Part shown: one piece after another, positions 1 to 9,500 of the stretch
How positions within the stretch are numbered: the first letter of the stretch is position 1
Layout: each line of letters starts with the position of its first letter
Origin: Pseudoalteromonas sp. UG3-2
Lineage (GTDB): Bacteria > Pseudomonadota > Gammaproteobacteria > Enterobacterales > Alteromonadaceae
Assembly (NCBI RefSeq): GCF_037120705.1
Contig: NZ_JAWLJU010000002.1
Location: 1,054,001-1,118,000, forward strand
DNA: 64,000 nucleotides
Reading direction: 5' to 3'
Notes under the pieces: model-generated
Databases searched by the model: none
The model's input: only the letters and a program-made list of their open reading frames with translations
Told to the model about the DNA's origin: nothing
Position numbers and translations under genes: made by a program

Positions 1-344
1 TGCGCCGTGGCATCCAGTGCTTTATAACGAGCTTCTCGTGCTTGTGCTTCAATACTGGTGCGAGACTTTTTCTCTATGCTAACGCTAGCGCATTGAAACG
101 GTAAGGCTAACTGTTCGCACAAACGCTGACAAAAGTCGCCCCAGGCTTTGGCGTTGCGCGACAGCCCATGGTCAATGTAAATGGCCTCTAACGGTACTTT
201 TTGTTGCTTGGCATACTGCTGACATAGATGCAGTAACACCACAGAATCCACCCCGCCTGATAGCGCCACAGACAAGCCGGCACTATTGCTACTAAGCGTT
301 TCTAGAGACAACGCCACTTGGTGATATAAGTTACTGTCAGTCAT
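1..344 (-). CDS. tilS: tRNA(Ile)-lysidine synthetase, N-terminal part
   Basis: TilS attaches lysine to C34 of the AUA-reading tRNA-Ile in the cytoplasm, changing both its codon and aminoacylation specificity. The gene begins with ATG at 342-344 and runs off the left edge, so only about 114 residues are visible. They contain the PP-loop ATP-pyrophosphatase signature SGGVDS near residue 25 and a following IDHGLSRNA segment, both typical of TilS. It lies downstream of accA on the same strand, as in E. coli, separated by an intrinsic terminator, so it probably has its own promoter or depends on read-through. The C-terminal tRNA-binding domains are outside the window. Confidence 0.9.
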   Translation of the reverse strand, partial: MTDSNLYHQVALSLETLSSNSAGLSVALSGGVDSVVLLHLCQQYAKQQKVPLEAIYIDHGLSRNAKAWGDFCQRLCEQLALPFQCASVSIEKKSRTSIEAQAREARYKALDATA

Positions 345-361
345 GATGTATTCTTAAAAAG

Positions 362-387
362 AAAAAGCCGCAATAATGCGGCTTTTT
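362..387 (-). terminator. Intrinsic terminator after accA
   Basis: Perfect 10-bp stem (AAAAAGCCGC paired with GCGGCTTTTT) with a 6-nt loop. It lies just past the accA stop and before tilS. The A/T tracts on both sides would let it work in either direction. Confidence 0.85.
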
Positions 388-404
388 ATCGTGTTTTGGC
401 GCTT

Positions 405-1361
405 TTAGCAATAACCAAACGACATCAAACGCTGGTAACGTTGCTCTAGCATTTCGTCGGTGCCAAGCGCTTCTAAATCGGCAAGATCCCGCTTCAGCTG
501 GCCCTTAAGGCTTTTTGCCATGGCATCGTAGTTGCGATGAGCGCCACCTAGCGGCTCCTCAATGATGCTGTTGATCAAATCCAGCTCTTTTACTCGTTCC
601 GCAGAAACGCCCATGGCTTCTGCTGCAATGGCGGCTTTGTCGGCGCTTTTCCAAAGAATTGACGCACAACCTTCTGGCGAGATAACCGAGTAAGTGCTGT
701 ATTGCAGCATGTTTACACGGTCGCCCACACCAATGGCCAAGGCACCGCCCGAGCCACCTTCACCAATCACAGTACAAATTGTTGGTACTTTTAATGCCGC
801 CATCACTTTTAAGTTTCTAGCAATGGCTTCACTTTGACCGCGCTCTTCGGCGCCCACACCAGGATACGCTCCTGGGGTGTCGATAAAGGTGATAATTGGC
901 ATTTTAAAGCGCTCAGCCATTTCCATTAGGCGTAGCGCCTTGCGGTAGCCCTCAGGCTTTGGCATACCAAAATTACGTTTAATTTTTTCTGCGGTATCAC
1001 GGCCTTTTTGCTGACCGATCACCATTACAGGTTTATCGTCTAGTCGCGCAACACCACCTAAAATGGCCGGATCATTGGCAAAAGTACGGTCACCAGCAAA
1101 TTCGTCGAACTCGGTAAAAATGCGCTCGATGTAATCACGAGTGTATGGACGAAGTGGATGACGAGCTAACTGAGATACTTGCCAAGCACCTAAGTCATCG
1201 AAAATCTTCTTAGTTTGCTCGATGTTTTTTTCTTTTAACCGACTGATCTCTTCTTCCAGGCTTAGATCTAAGTCACCAGAACGGCTAACATTTTGTAATT
1301 CTTTGATCTTTGCTTCCAATTCTGCGATTGGAAGTTCAAATTCAAGATAATTGAGGCTCAT
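405..1361 (-). CDS. accA: Acetyl-CoA carboxylase carboxyltransferase subunit alpha
   Basis: AccA is half of the carboxyltransferase that moves the carboxyl group from biotin on BCCP to acetyl-CoA, giving malonyl-CoA, the first committed step of fatty-acid synthesis. The 318-residue product matches the E. coli length (319). It has an N-terminal helical region (about residues 1-60) and a crotonase-like core with the recognisable stretches [27 protein letters not shown] and [10 protein letters not shown] that shape the CoA and oxyanion sites. It starts 16 bp after dnaE, in the standard dnaE-accA order. A strong terminator follows. The partner accD is not in the window. Confidence 0.97.
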   Translation of the reverse strand: MSLNYLEFELPIAELEAKIKELQNVSRSGDLDLSLEEEISRLKEKNIEQTKKIFDDLGAWQVSQLARHPLRPYTRDYIERIFTEFDEFAGDRTFANDPAILGGVARLDDKPVMVIGQQKGRDTAEKIKRNFGMPKPEGYRKALRLMEMAERFKMPIITFIDTPGAYPGVGAEERGQSEAIARNLKVMAALKVPTICTVIGEGGSGGALAIGVGDRVNMLQYSTYSVISPEGCASILWKSADKAAIAAEAMGVSAERVKELDLINSIIEEPLGGAHRNYDAMAKSLKGQLKRDLADLEALGTDEMLEQRYQRLMSFGYC

Positions 1362-1377
1362 GCTCTAAACTACCTGT

Positions 1378-4300
1378 TTAGTTAAATTCTAGTTCTAATT
1401 CCTGCGCCGCCAACAACGACAACCGCGTTAATAGCTCGTCGCTGGGCGTCACACACCATTGTGTTCCTAATGTTAACTCTGCTAAGGCATCAGGACGCTG
1501 ATATTGTATTTTTATTGGACACGTGCCAAATTTATATGGTTCAAGTACTTTTTTGAAATTTTCAAAGAAGTTAGCGTCAATTTGAGCCATATTTAGCGTC
1601 ATTTTAATTGCACTAATGCGCTTTTCACGGGCATCGGCAATGCTGCAGACTTCTCTTGCGGTCATTGTAATGCCACCAGAGAAGTTATCAAAGCTGACCT
1701 GTCCTGATATTACCAAGATTTGGTTAATTTGCAGCATTTCTTGGTACATTTCGAACTGTTCAGGAAATAAGCGCACATCAATACGAGCACTCTTATCGTC
1801 AAGCGTGATGAGCCCCCAACGTGCTCCTTTTTTATTAATTAAGGTGCGCGCATTAATGACTAAACCCGCTGCTGTAGCTAAGGTATCACGATTACCCGGT
1901 TGCAAGTCAACTAGCTTACCTGAGGTGTAGTGTTTCAGCTCTTTACGATATTGGTTAATAGGATGACCAGTAAGATAAAGACCTAAGGTTTCTCTTTCGC
2001 CGTTTAACCATTCTTTATCGCTTAATGGCGTGGCTTTGACAAAGGCCTGCTCCACCTCATCCGGCTCCACAGCCAGTAGGCCAAATAAATCGCTTTGACC
2101 TATGGCCTCGGCCTTGTGGTGTTGCTCTGCCGATTTCATGGCATCGGGTAAGCTAGCAAGTAGAGTGGCACGACCTGGTTGATCTTTTTCTGGCCCCAAT
2201 TTATCCATGGCACCGGCATAAATCAGCTTTTCAATTACACGCTTATTCAGGCGCTTTAAGTCAACCCGAGCACAAAAATCAAATAAATCCTTAAAGGTAC
2301 CGCCTTGCTCTCGCGCTTCAATGATGGCTTCCACCGGACCTTCGCCCACGCCCTTAATGGCGCCAATGCCATAAACAATTTCGCCACTGCGGTTAACGGT
2401 AAACTTATATACCCCAGCATTCACATCCGGTGGCAGCAGCGTTAACTTCATGTTTTCGCATTCGTCCACCAACGTTACTATTTTGTCGGTGTTATCCATG
2501 TCCGCAGACATCACCGCCGCCATAAACTCAGCCGGATAGTGGGTTTTCATCCACAGCGTTTGATACGACACTAAGGCATAAGCCGCAGAGTGAGACTTGT
2601 TAAAACCATAACCGGCAAATTTTTCTACCAAGTCGAAGATTTTCATCGCCAACTCGGCGTCAATGCCATTGTTTTTGGCGCCCTCGGCAAAGGTTTCCCG
2701 CTGCTTCGCCATCTCTTCGGGCTTTTTCTTACCCATGGCACGACGAAGCAAGTCAGCGCCACCAAGGCTATAGCCCGCCAGCACCTGGGCAATCTGCATT
2801 ACCTGCTCTTGGTAAAGAATGATACCGTAGGTTGGCTCCAAAATAGGCTGGAGACTGTCGTGCTGGTATTGCGCGTCAGGGTAAGAGACTTCTTCGTTGC
2901 CGTGCTTACGGTCGATAAAGTTATCTACCATGCCCGATTGCAATGGACCTGGGCGGAATAACGCCACCAGTGCGATCATATCTTCGAAACAGTCGGGCCT
3001 AAGCCGCCTTATCAAATCTTTCATGCCTCGCGATTCCAGCTGGAATACTGCGGTGGTTTTGGCATCCAATAGCAGCCTGAAGCTGGCGGGATCATCTAAC
3101 GGAATGGCGTTAATATCAACGGGCTCACGTTGCTCACGCTGGAGCCTTTCGTTGGCCATGTCCAGCGCCCACTGTAAGATAGTCAGGGTTCTAAGACCCA
3201 AGAAGTCGAACTTAACTAGACCTGCGGTTTCAACGTCGTTTTTATCAAACTGAGTAACCGGAAACTTACCTTCTTCATCGCAGTATAGCGCCGCAAAATC
3301 AGTGATGGTGGTGGGCGAGATAACCACACCACCGGCGTGTTTACCGGCGTTTCGCGTACAGCCTTCCAAGATGCGACACTTATCAATCAGCTCGCGCACC
3401 TCTTCGTCGCCGTCATAGGCTTCTGGTAAACGCGGCTCAACATCAAAGGCTTTTTCCAGTGTCATACCGGGGTCGCCAGGTACTAGCTTGGAAATTCTAT
3501 CAACAAAGCCATACGGGTGACCCAGCACTCGGCCGACGTCACGAATAACGGCTTTAGCGGCCATGGTCCCAAAGGTGATGATCTGCGATACCGCGTCGCG
3601 GCCATAAAGCTTAGCAACGTGATCAATCACCTCGTCACGGCGGTCCATACAAAAGTCGACGTCGAAATCGGGCATGGATACCCGCTCTGGGTTGAGGAAT
3701 CGTTCGAATAGTAAGTCGAATTCAAGGGGATCTAGGTCAGTGATTTTTAGTGCATAAGCCACTAAGGAACCAGCACCAGAACCACGCCCAGGGCCAACGG
3801 GAATGCCGTTATCTTTACTCCACTGAATGAACTCCATTACGATCAAGAAGTAGCCGGGGAACCCCATTTGGTTAATTACGTCGAGCTCAATTTGCAGTCG
3901 CTCGTCATATTCGCCGCGCTTTTCTTTACGCACTTGTTCGTCAGGGAATAAAAACTGTAAACGCTCTTCTAAGCCATCGCGAGAGACTTTTACCAAAAAG
4001 TCTTCAATGGCCAAATCGCCGGTGGGGTAATCAGGTAAGAAGTAAGTACCCAACTGCACCGTAACATTACAGCGCTTGGCAATTTCAACGGAGTTGGCTA
4101 ATGCTTCAGGAATATCACTGAATAATTCCTGCATTTGCTCTGGCGTTTTTAAATATTGTTCACTGGAAAAGCGCTTGGGTCGATTTTTGTCTTCTAGGGT
4201 GTAGCCGTCATGGATCGCCACCCGTATTTCGTGGGCATCAAAGTCTTGTTGATGCAAAAATACCACTTCGTTGGTGGCCACCACGGGCAAGTCATGCTGC

Positions 4301-4869
4301 GCCGCCAGTTCCACTGCCGCATGCAAGTATTCTTCTTCTTGCGGCCGTGAGGTGCGCTGCAGCTCAATGTAAAAGTGGTCTTGGAAATGTTCTTGGTAAA
4401 ACGCCAAGGTTTCAGCAATAAGCTGCGGTTTGCCTTTTAATATGGCCTTACCTAAGTCGCCGTCTTTGCCGCCTGAGATAATGATCAGGCCTTCTTTGTG
4501 CTTGGCCAGCCAAGCTTTATCAATCACCGGGCGATGAAAAACATGGCCACGTAAATAGGCATCAGATATTAATAACGTGAGGTTTTTATAGCCTTCGTTA
4601 TTCTTTGCTAAGATTAAGATCCGGCTAGGCTCGTCGGGAAATTGCTCCGATCTTAGCCAAAAATCCGCGCCAACAATGGGCTTTATTCCTGCACCATGGG
4701 CACCATCGTAAAAGCGCACCAAGCCGCACAAGTTCATTTGATCGGTTATCGCCAATGCAGGCATTTCCAGCTCAGCGGCTCGGGCCACAATGGGCTTGGT
4801 CTTGGCCAAGCCATCAACCATGGAGAAATCACTGTGAACACGCAAGTGAACAAACTGCGGGGCAGGCAT
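1378..4869 (-). CDS. dnaE: DNA polymerase III subunit alpha
   Basis: Catalytic subunit of the replicative DNA polymerase. The 1163 residues (E. coli 1160) show an N-terminal PHP domain ([20 protein letters not shown]), the C-family polymerase core with the metal-binding [12 protein letters not shown] motif near residue 400, [16 protein letters not shown] just before it, a helix-hairpin-helix region, and an OB-fold region in the C-terminal third. It begins 2 bp beyond the rnhB stop and its AAGGAG ribosome-binding site lies in the last codons of rnhB, so the two are probably translationally coupled. Several long antisense frames inside it are shadows. Confidence 0.98.
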   Translation of the reverse strand: MPAPQFVHLRVHSDFSMVDGLAKTKPIVARAAELEMPALAITDQMNLCGLVRFYDGAHGAGIKPIVGADFWLRSEQFPDEPSRILILAKNNEGYKNLTLLISDAYLRGHVFHRPVIDKAWLAKHKEGLIIISGGKDGDLGKAILKGKPQLIAETLAFYQEHFQDHFYIELQRTSRPQEEEYLHAAVELAAQHDLPVVATNEVVFLHQQDFDAHEIRVAIHDGYTLEDKNRPKRFSSEQYLKTPEQMQELFSDIPEALANSVEIAKRCNVTVQLGTYFLPDYPTGDLAIEDFLVKVSRDGLEERLQFLFPDEQVRKEKRGEYDERLQIELDVINQMGFPGYFLIVMEFIQWSKDNGIPVGPGRGSGAGSLVAYALKITDLDPLEFDLLFERFLNPERVSMPDFDVDFCMDRRDEVIDHVAKLYGRDAVSQIITFGTMAAKAVIRDVGRVLGHPYGFVDRISKLVPGDPGMTLEKAFDVEPRLPEAYDGDEEVRELIDKCRILEGCTRNAGKHAGGVVISPTTITDFAALYCDEEGKFPVTQFDKNDVETAGLVKFDFLGLRTLTILQWALDMANERLQREQREPVDINAIPLDDPASFRLLLDAKTTAVFQLESRGMKDLIRRLRPDCFEDMIALVALFRPGPLQSGMVDNFIDRKHGNEEVSYPDAQYQHDSLQPILEPTYGIILYQEQVMQIAQVLAGYSLGGADLLRRAMGKKKPEEMAKQRETFAEGAKNNGIDAELAMKIFDLVEKFAGYGFNKSHSAAYALVSYQTLWMKTHYPAEFMAAVMSADMDNTDKIVTLVDECENMKLTLLPPDVNAGVYKFTVNRSGEIVYGIGAIKGVGEGPVEAIIEAREQGGTFKDLFDFCARVDLKRLNKRVIEKLIYAGAMDKLGPEKDQPGRATLLASLPDAMKSAEQHHKAEAIGQSDLFGLLAVEPDEVEQAFVKATPLSDKEWLNGERETLGLYLTGHPINQYRKELKHYTSGKLVDLQPGNRDTLATAAGLVINARTLINKKGARWGLITLDDKSARIDVRLFPEQFEMYQEMLQINQILVISGQVSFDNFSGGITMTAREVCSIADAREKRISAIKMTLNMAQIDANFFENFKKVLEPYKFGTCPIKIQYQRPDALAELTLGTQWCVTPSDELLTRLSLLAAQELELEFN

Positions 4870-4871
4870 AA

Positions 4872-5465
4872 TTACTCCTTTTCGGCCAAAATACGTTGCA
4901 CCGGCTTAAAGCTGGTACGGTGATAAGGGGTTGCACCATGGGCTTGCAGCGCAGCAAAATGCACTTTAGTTGGGTAACCTTTGTGCCCAGCAAAACCATA
5001 CTCAGGAAATTGGGCATCTAAATCAAGCATTTCTTGGTCGCGTGCAACCTTGGCTAAAATAGAGGCGGCACTGATCTCTGGCACTAAACTATCTCCTTTC
5101 ACCACTGCGGTGGCCGGTATAGTTAGGCTGGGTAAACGATTGCCATCAACAAACACGTGGTCAGGTTGAGTCTTCAGCCCTTCTACCGCACGAGACATAG
5201 CCAGCATAGTGGCATGCAATATATTGAGCTCATCGATTTCGGCGACACTGGCTCGTGCAACACAATAACACAGGGCTTTTTGTTTTATTTCTGCCGCCAA
5301 GGCCAGGCGCTTTTTCTCTGTGAGCTTTTTTGAGTCGGTCAGCCCGGCAATGGGGTTGGCCGGGTCTAAAATCACCGCCGCGGTGACCACATCGCCCACT
5401 AAAGGGCCGCGACCCACTTCATCTACGCCTGCAATAAACTGCACATCAGGACGTTCAATTTGCAT
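4872..5465 (-). CDS. rnhB: Ribonuclease HII
   Basis: Removes RNA from RNA-DNA hybrids, including single ribonucleotides misincorporated into DNA. The 197-residue product (E. coli 198) opens with the type 2 RNase H signature [15 protein letters not shown], carrying the first Asp-Glu catalytic pair, followed by the conserved [11 protein letters not shown] segment and an internal VFVDGNRLP with another acidic residue. The start overlaps the lpxB end by 11 bp, and dnaE follows 2 bp downstream, so lpxB-rnhB-dnaE form a tight unit as in enterobacteria. Confidence 0.96.
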   Translation of the reverse strand: MQIERPDVQFIAGVDEVGRGPLVGDVVTAAVILDPANPIAGLTDSKKLTEKKRLALAAEIKQKALCYCVARASVAEIDELNILHATMLAMSRAVEGLKTQPDHVFVDGNRLPSLTIPATAVVKGDSLVPEISAASILAKVARDQEMLDLDAQFPEYGFAGHKGYPTKVHFAALQAHGATPYHRTSFKPVQRILAEKE

Positions 5466-6609
5466 CTAATAACTCCGTCACCGCTTTCGCCGCCTGCTTA
5501 CTGGCATCAAGGCGAATGTTTTGGTGGATAGTATAAAACCGTTCAATAAGTTTGCTGTTATTGCCAATCAGCATGTCAAATAAGGCATCGGCTAAGGCAT
5601 CAGGATTACACTCAGCCTGCAAAAATTCAGGCACCAATGGTGCGTCAGCTAATAAATTGGGCAACGAAAAGTACTTAATATTAAAGGTGAAAAAGGTATT
5701 AAAAATCCAGTAACTTTTCGGGTTTAGCTTGTACCCGACCACCATTGGCTTTTTGTATAGCATGGCCTCTAAGGTGGCGGTGCCGGATGCCAATAACACG
5801 GCGTTAGCCGCTTGCATGGCAAGTGCCGACTGGCCATCAAGCATAATTGGTTTGAGCTCTGGGGCCACTTCATTGAGCGCTTCAAGAAACTGCGCTTTGC
5901 GTTTTTCATTGACCAGTGGCACCACGATTTTGAGGTTTGGAATTTTCTCACTGAGCTTTTTCGCGGTAGCCAAATAGGTGCGACTTAATAGCCCTACTTC
6001 AGAGCCGCGACTGCCTGGCAACAACGCCAACACGGTGTCTTCGGGCTTGAGGTGTAGCTGTGCACGAGCACCGGCCAAATCGGGCTCTAACGGGATTTCA
6101 TCGGCTAAGGTATGGCCAACAAAAGTACAAGGGACGTCGTGCTTATCGTAAAACGCTTTTTCAAATGGTAATAACGACAGCACCAAATTGGTGGCCTCTG
6201 CGATTTTATGAATGCGCTTCTGTCGCCAAGCCCACACGCTAGGGCTGACGTATTGCACGGTTTTAATGCCTGCGGCTTTAAGTGGCTTTTCCACCCGCAA
6301 ATTAAAGTCTGGGGCATCAATCCCAATGAAGACATCAGGTGGATTGGCAATAAAGTGGTTCACCAACTCTTTTTTTATTTTCAATAGTCGCGGCAGCCTG
6401 CCTAACACCTCAACCAAGCCCATGACCGCCAGCTCATCCATATCGAACAGGGTTTTACAGCCAGCTTGCTGCATCTTTGGTCCGGCAATACCAACAAAGT
6501 CGGCATTGGGATAATGCTGTTTTAGGGCATTAATGAGACCAGCGCCTAAAATATCACCGGAGAGTTCACCGGCCACCAAAGCTATCGTTATTTTTTTATC
6601 GTTTGTCAT
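5455..6609 (-). CDS. lpxB: Lipid-A-disaccharide synthase
   Basis: GT19-family glycosyltransferase that joins UDP-2,3-diacylglucosamine and lipid X into the lipid A disaccharide at the inner face of the cytoplasmic membrane. The 384 residues (E. coli 382) begin [18 protein letters not shown], the typical LpxB amino end, and include [10 protein letters not shown] and the nucleotide-sugar region [10 protein letters not shown]. An intrinsic terminator lies only about 17 bp upstream of its ATG and no convincing Shine-Dalgarno is visible, so transcription must come from read-through of lpxA or from a promoter inside lpxA. rnhB overlaps its end by 11 bp. Confidence 0.97.
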   Translation of the reverse strand: MTNDKKITIALVAGELSGDILGAGLINALKQHYPNADFVGIAGPKMQQAGCKTLFDMDELAVMGLVEVLGRLPRLLKIKKELVNHFIANPPDVFIGIDAPDFNLRVEKPLKAAGIKTVQYVSPSVWAWRQKRIHKIAEATNLVLSLLPFEKAFYDKHDVPCTFVGHTLADEIPLEPDLAGARAQLHLKPEDTVLALLPGSRGSEVGLLSRTYLATAKKLSEKIPNLKIVVPLVNEKRKAQFLEALNEVAPELKPIMLDGQSALAMQAANAVLLASGTATLEAMLYKKPMVVGYKLNPKSYWIFNTFFTFNIKYFSLPNLLADAPLVPEFLQAECNPDALADALFDMLIGNNSKLIERFYTIHQNIRLDASKQAAKAVTELLDAN

Positions 6610-6626
6610 TGTTTTGATTCAGAAAT

Positions 6627-6665
6627 AAAAAACGCCATACGTGAGTTAACCCACAAGTATGGCGT
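6627..6665 (-). terminator. Intrinsic terminator or attenuator between lpxA and lpxB
   Basis: A 9-bp perfect stem (ACGCCATAC with GTATGGCGT) encloses a second near-palindrome, and a run of six T on the minus strand follows. It sits in an 82-bp gap inside an otherwise tightly packed lipid A operon, right upstream of the lpxB start. Confidence 0.8.
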
Positions 6666-6691
6666 AGTATAACGTTCATCTTAGCTTGAGT

Positions 6692-7465
6692 TTAGCGAAT
6701 TAAGCCACGGTTCGATGTTGCAATAAAATCGACCATCTGCTGTACCGCAGGAAACTCAGCAGCATCTTCAGCTAATGCAGCTACGGCATCTTCTAGACGT
6801 AGCCCTTTTCGAAATAGCGTCTTGTATGCACGTCGTGTTGCCATGATTTCGTCAGACTCGAAGCCTCGACGTTTTAACCCTTCAGTGTTAATCGCCACTG
6901 GGCGCGCCGGTGTGCCTGTTGTTGTTACAAATGGCGGTACATCTTGGTTAACCCCTGAGTACATGCCAACAAAAGCGTGAGCACCGACTTTACAAAATTG
7001 GTGAACACCAGAGTTACCAGCTAGGATCACCCAATCGCCTACGTGCACATGGCCTGCCACACTGGCGTTGTTGGCAAAAATCACATTATTACCAATCACC
7101 GCATCGTGAGCGACATGGGTATAGGCCATAAATAAGTTATTACTACCAATCTTGGTGACGCCTTCATCTTGAATGGTGCCGCGGTGAATAGTGGCACACT
7201 CACGAATAATGTTGTTATCACCAATGATAAGTTTCGTGGGTTCATCCTTGTACTTTTTATCTTGGCAGGCCTCTCCTACTGACGCGAATTGGAAAATGTG
7301 GTTACCAGAACCAATTTCTGAAGGGCCTTTTATCACAACATGTGATTCTATTTTACAGTTGTCGCCAATAACAACGTCATTGCCAATGTAAGAATATGGG
7401 CCCACTGAAACATTTTCGCCAAGACGCGCACCTGACTCGATAATTGCGGTAGGATGAATAGCCAT
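6692..7465 (-). CDS. lpxA: UDP-N-acetylglucosamine O-acyltransferase
   Basis: Transfers 3-hydroxyacyl from ACP to UDP-GlcNAc, the first step of lipid A synthesis. It is a left-handed beta-helix of hexapeptide repeats, and the catalytic histidine lies in the AHDAVIGNN region. I place the start at the ATG at 7465, giving 257 residues that begin [19 protein letters not shown], because that ATG overlaps the fabZ stop as TAATG and has an AGAGAG Shine-Dalgarno before it. An in-frame ATG 21 bp further upstream would add seven residues unlike other LpxA starts. The order lpxD-fabZ-lpxA is standard. Confidence 0.96.
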   Translation of the reverse strand: MAIHPTAIIESGARLGENVSVGPYSYIGNDVVIGDNCKIESHVVIKGPSEIGSGNHIFQFASVGEACQDKKYKDEPTKLIIGDNNIIRECATIHRGTIQDEGVTKIGSNNLFMAYTHVAHDAVIGNNVIFANNASVAGHVHVGDWVILAGNSGVHQFCKVGAHAFVGMYSGVNQDVPPFVTTTGTPARPVAINTEGLKRRGFESDEIMATRRAYKTLFRKGLRLEDAVAALAEDAAEFPAVQQMVDFIATSNRGLIR

Positions 7466-7917
7466 TAAAACTCTCTTCTCGCACACATTAGTTCAGCGCT
7501 ACAAACCACTTTGCCATCAACTTTGGCTTCGCCTTCGAACTTCCAAATATTACGACGTTCTTTCACGAATTTAACGTGTAAGTGCATCGTATCACCTGGA
7601 ACTACTGGCTGTTTGAAGCGCGCATTATCAATTGCTGCGAACAAGTATAGTTCATTTTCGCTACGATTCTCGACGGTTTTAAAGCCCAATAAGCCAGTGG
7701 CTTGTGCTAAGGCTTCAAGGATCATCACACCAGGAAAAATGGGTTGATCTGGAAAGTGACCAGTAAAAATCGGCTCATTGGCAGTGACGTTTTTCACCGC
7801 ATGGAGAAATTCACCCGGTTTGTGATCCACGACTTTGTCTACCAACAACATTGGGTAGCGGTGTGGCAGTAGTTTTAAAATCTCTTGGATATCAAAGCTG
7901 TTTAATTCGTTAGCCAA
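7465..7917 (-). CDS. fabZ: 3-hydroxyacyl-ACP dehydratase
   Basis: Hot-dog fold dehydratase of fatty-acid elongation that converts 3-hydroxyacyl-ACP to trans-2-enoyl-ACP. The 150-residue product (E. coli 151) has [13 protein letters not shown] near the amino end and the catalytic segment [20 protein letters not shown] with the active-site His and Glu. It competes with LpxA/LpxD for hydroxymyristoyl-ACP, which explains its place between their genes. lpxD ends 10 bp upstream; lpxA starts within its stop codon. Confidence 0.97.
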   Translation of the reverse strand: MANELNSFDIQEILKLLPHRYPMLLVDKVVDHKPGEFLHAVKNVTANEPIFTGHFPDQPIFPGVMILEALAQATGLLGFKTVENRSENELYLFAAIDNARFKQPVVPGDTMHLHVKFVKERRNIWKFEGEAKVDGKVVCSAELMCARREF

Positions 7918-7927
7918 AATAGCTTCC

Positions 7928-8971
7928 TTATTCTACATCGGTATCTTTAAGTGAGGCTGTGAGCGCTTCTAACGCCTTTAAGCGCGACTTAAAGTCAGAT
8001 AAATTGCGTAAGTGTGCAATGGACTTACGCCACTCTTTATTAGTTTGGTGAGGCAAGCCTGATGAATACACACCCGGCTCAGTAATTCCTTTGGTAATCA
8101 TACTCATGCCCGTGATAACCACGCCGTCACAGACATCAATGTGACCGTTGATCGCAGTCATGCCACCAATTTGGCAATACTTACCAATTTTAACGCTACC
8201 GGCTAGCACAGTGCAGCCTGCAATGGCGGTACCATAACCTACTTCAACGTTATGGGCGATTTGAATTTGATTATCCAAAATGACATTGCTATGGATCACC
8301 GTGTCTTCTAAAGCGCCACGATCGATTGAGGTACTGACCCCCACTTCTACTCGGTCGCCGATGATCACAGTGCCGACTTGGGGAATTTTGACCCACTCGC
8401 CTTTTTCATTAGCATAGCCAAAGCCATCACTACCTATGACAGCACCAGATTGGAACAAACACTGCTCACCGATTTGTACCTCATGGTAAACAGTGACATT
8501 TGCCCAGAGTTTTGTTCTTGCGCCTATTTTGGCATGTTTCCCTATGAAACAGCCTGGCCCTATCTCAACGTTATCAGCAATTTCAGCACCTGATTCAATC
8601 ACAGTATTGGCGCCAATGTGTACGTTTTCACCAATCTGCGCATCGCTGGCAATCACCGCCGAAGCATGGATCCCACTAGCAGCAACAGGCGTAGTGTCGA
8701 GCTTTTGCGCTAACTTAGCATATGCCACATAAGGGTCGTCGATAACCAGCTTATTACCAGAAAAATGGGGGGCTTCCTTTGCGCTTAAAATCACCGCGCC
8801 AGCCGCTGTGTTATCAAGCTGACTACGGTATTTACTATTAGCCAAAAAGGCGATTTGATCGCCTTTTGCTACGCCCAAGGTGGCAATGTTTCTAATTTCT
8901 TTATCGCCATCGCCGTCCAGCTGAGCTCCTAAGAACTCAGCCAGTTGAGATAAGGTGTACAGTTTTGTCAT
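7928..8971 (-). CDS. lpxD: UDP-3-O-acylglucosamine N-acyltransferase
   Basis: Third enzyme of lipid A synthesis, adding the N-linked hydroxyacyl chain to UDP-3-O-acyl-glucosamine. The 347 residues (E. coli 341) comprise an N-terminal uridine-binding domain (about 1-100) and a hexapeptide-repeat beta-helix with the catalytic histidine in [16 protein letters not shown], then a C-terminal helix. Its ATG overlaps the skp stop codon as TAATG, implying coupled translation. Confidence 0.97.
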   Translation of the reverse strand: MTKLYTLSQLAEFLGAQLDGDGDKEIRNIATLGVAKGDQIAFLANSKYRSQLDNTAAGAVILSAKEAPHFSGNKLVIDDPYVAYAKLAQKLDTTPVAASGIHASAVIASDAQIGENVHIGANTVIESGAEIADNVEIGPGCFIGKHAKIGARTKLWANVTVYHEVQIGEQCLFQSGAVIGSDGFGYANEKGEWVKIPQVGTVIIGDRVEVGVSTSIDRGALEDTVIHSNVILDNQIQIAHNVEVGYGTAIAGCTVLAGSVKIGKYCQIGGMTAINGHIDVCDGVVITGMSMITKGITEPGVYSSGLPHQTNKEWRKSIAHLRNLSDFKSRLKALEALTASLKDTDVE

Positions 8972-9489
8972 TACTTGTTGCTAACCGCTTCTACAACTTT
9001 GTCAGAAAGGTCAGCTACTTTATCAGGATTGAAGTAGATTGTCGTATCTTTTACTTTCACTTCATCAAAATCACCTGACTTAGCTACTTTTTCTATGGCA
9101 TCAACGATAAGTTTTTGCACTTTAGCAAGCTCTTGGTTTTGACGTTGCTTCATTTCTTGCTCAAGCGGACGACCTTTTTCTGCCAATGTTTTTTGCATAC
9201 CTTGGATCTTTTCACGCAATGCCGTTTTTTGCTCTTCACTCATGGTGGTTGCTTCACGCTTGAACTTTTCTGCTTCAAAACGGATGTCACCTTGCAGCTT
9301 TTCAAGCTCTTGACGACGCTCAGCAAACTCAGTTTGCAGCGTTTGCTCAATTTTCGCCACTTGTGGAATTTGCTTATACACTTCTTGCATATCAACAATA
9401 CCCACTTTATGTGCTAGCGCGTTGCCTGAGGCACCCATCATTAGTGCGGCTGTCATGGCTAGTGTTGATGATTTGATAAATTTTTTCAC
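8971..9489 (-). CDS. skp: Periplasmic chaperone Skp/OmpH
   Basis: Trimeric periplasmic holdase that keeps unfolded outer-membrane proteins soluble on the way to BamA. The 172-residue product has a signal peptide ending in GNALA before HKVG, then the usual VGIVDMQEVYKQIPQ start of the mature protein and a long charged helical region (about residues 50-130) rich in Glu, Lys and Gln that forms the tentacles. It lies 11 bp after bamA and overlaps lpxD by one base, the conserved bamA-skp-lpxD arrangement. Confidence 0.95.
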   Translation of the reverse strand: MKKFIKSSTLAMTAALMMGASGNALAHKVGIVDMQEVYKQIPQVAKIEQTLQTEFAERRQELEKLQGDIRFEAEKFKREATTMSEEQKTALREKIQGMQKTLAEKGRPLEQEMKQRQNQELAKVQKLIVDAIEKVAKSGDFDEVKVKDTTIYFNPDKVADLSDKVVEAVSNK

Positions 9490-9500
9490 AATAATTCTCC

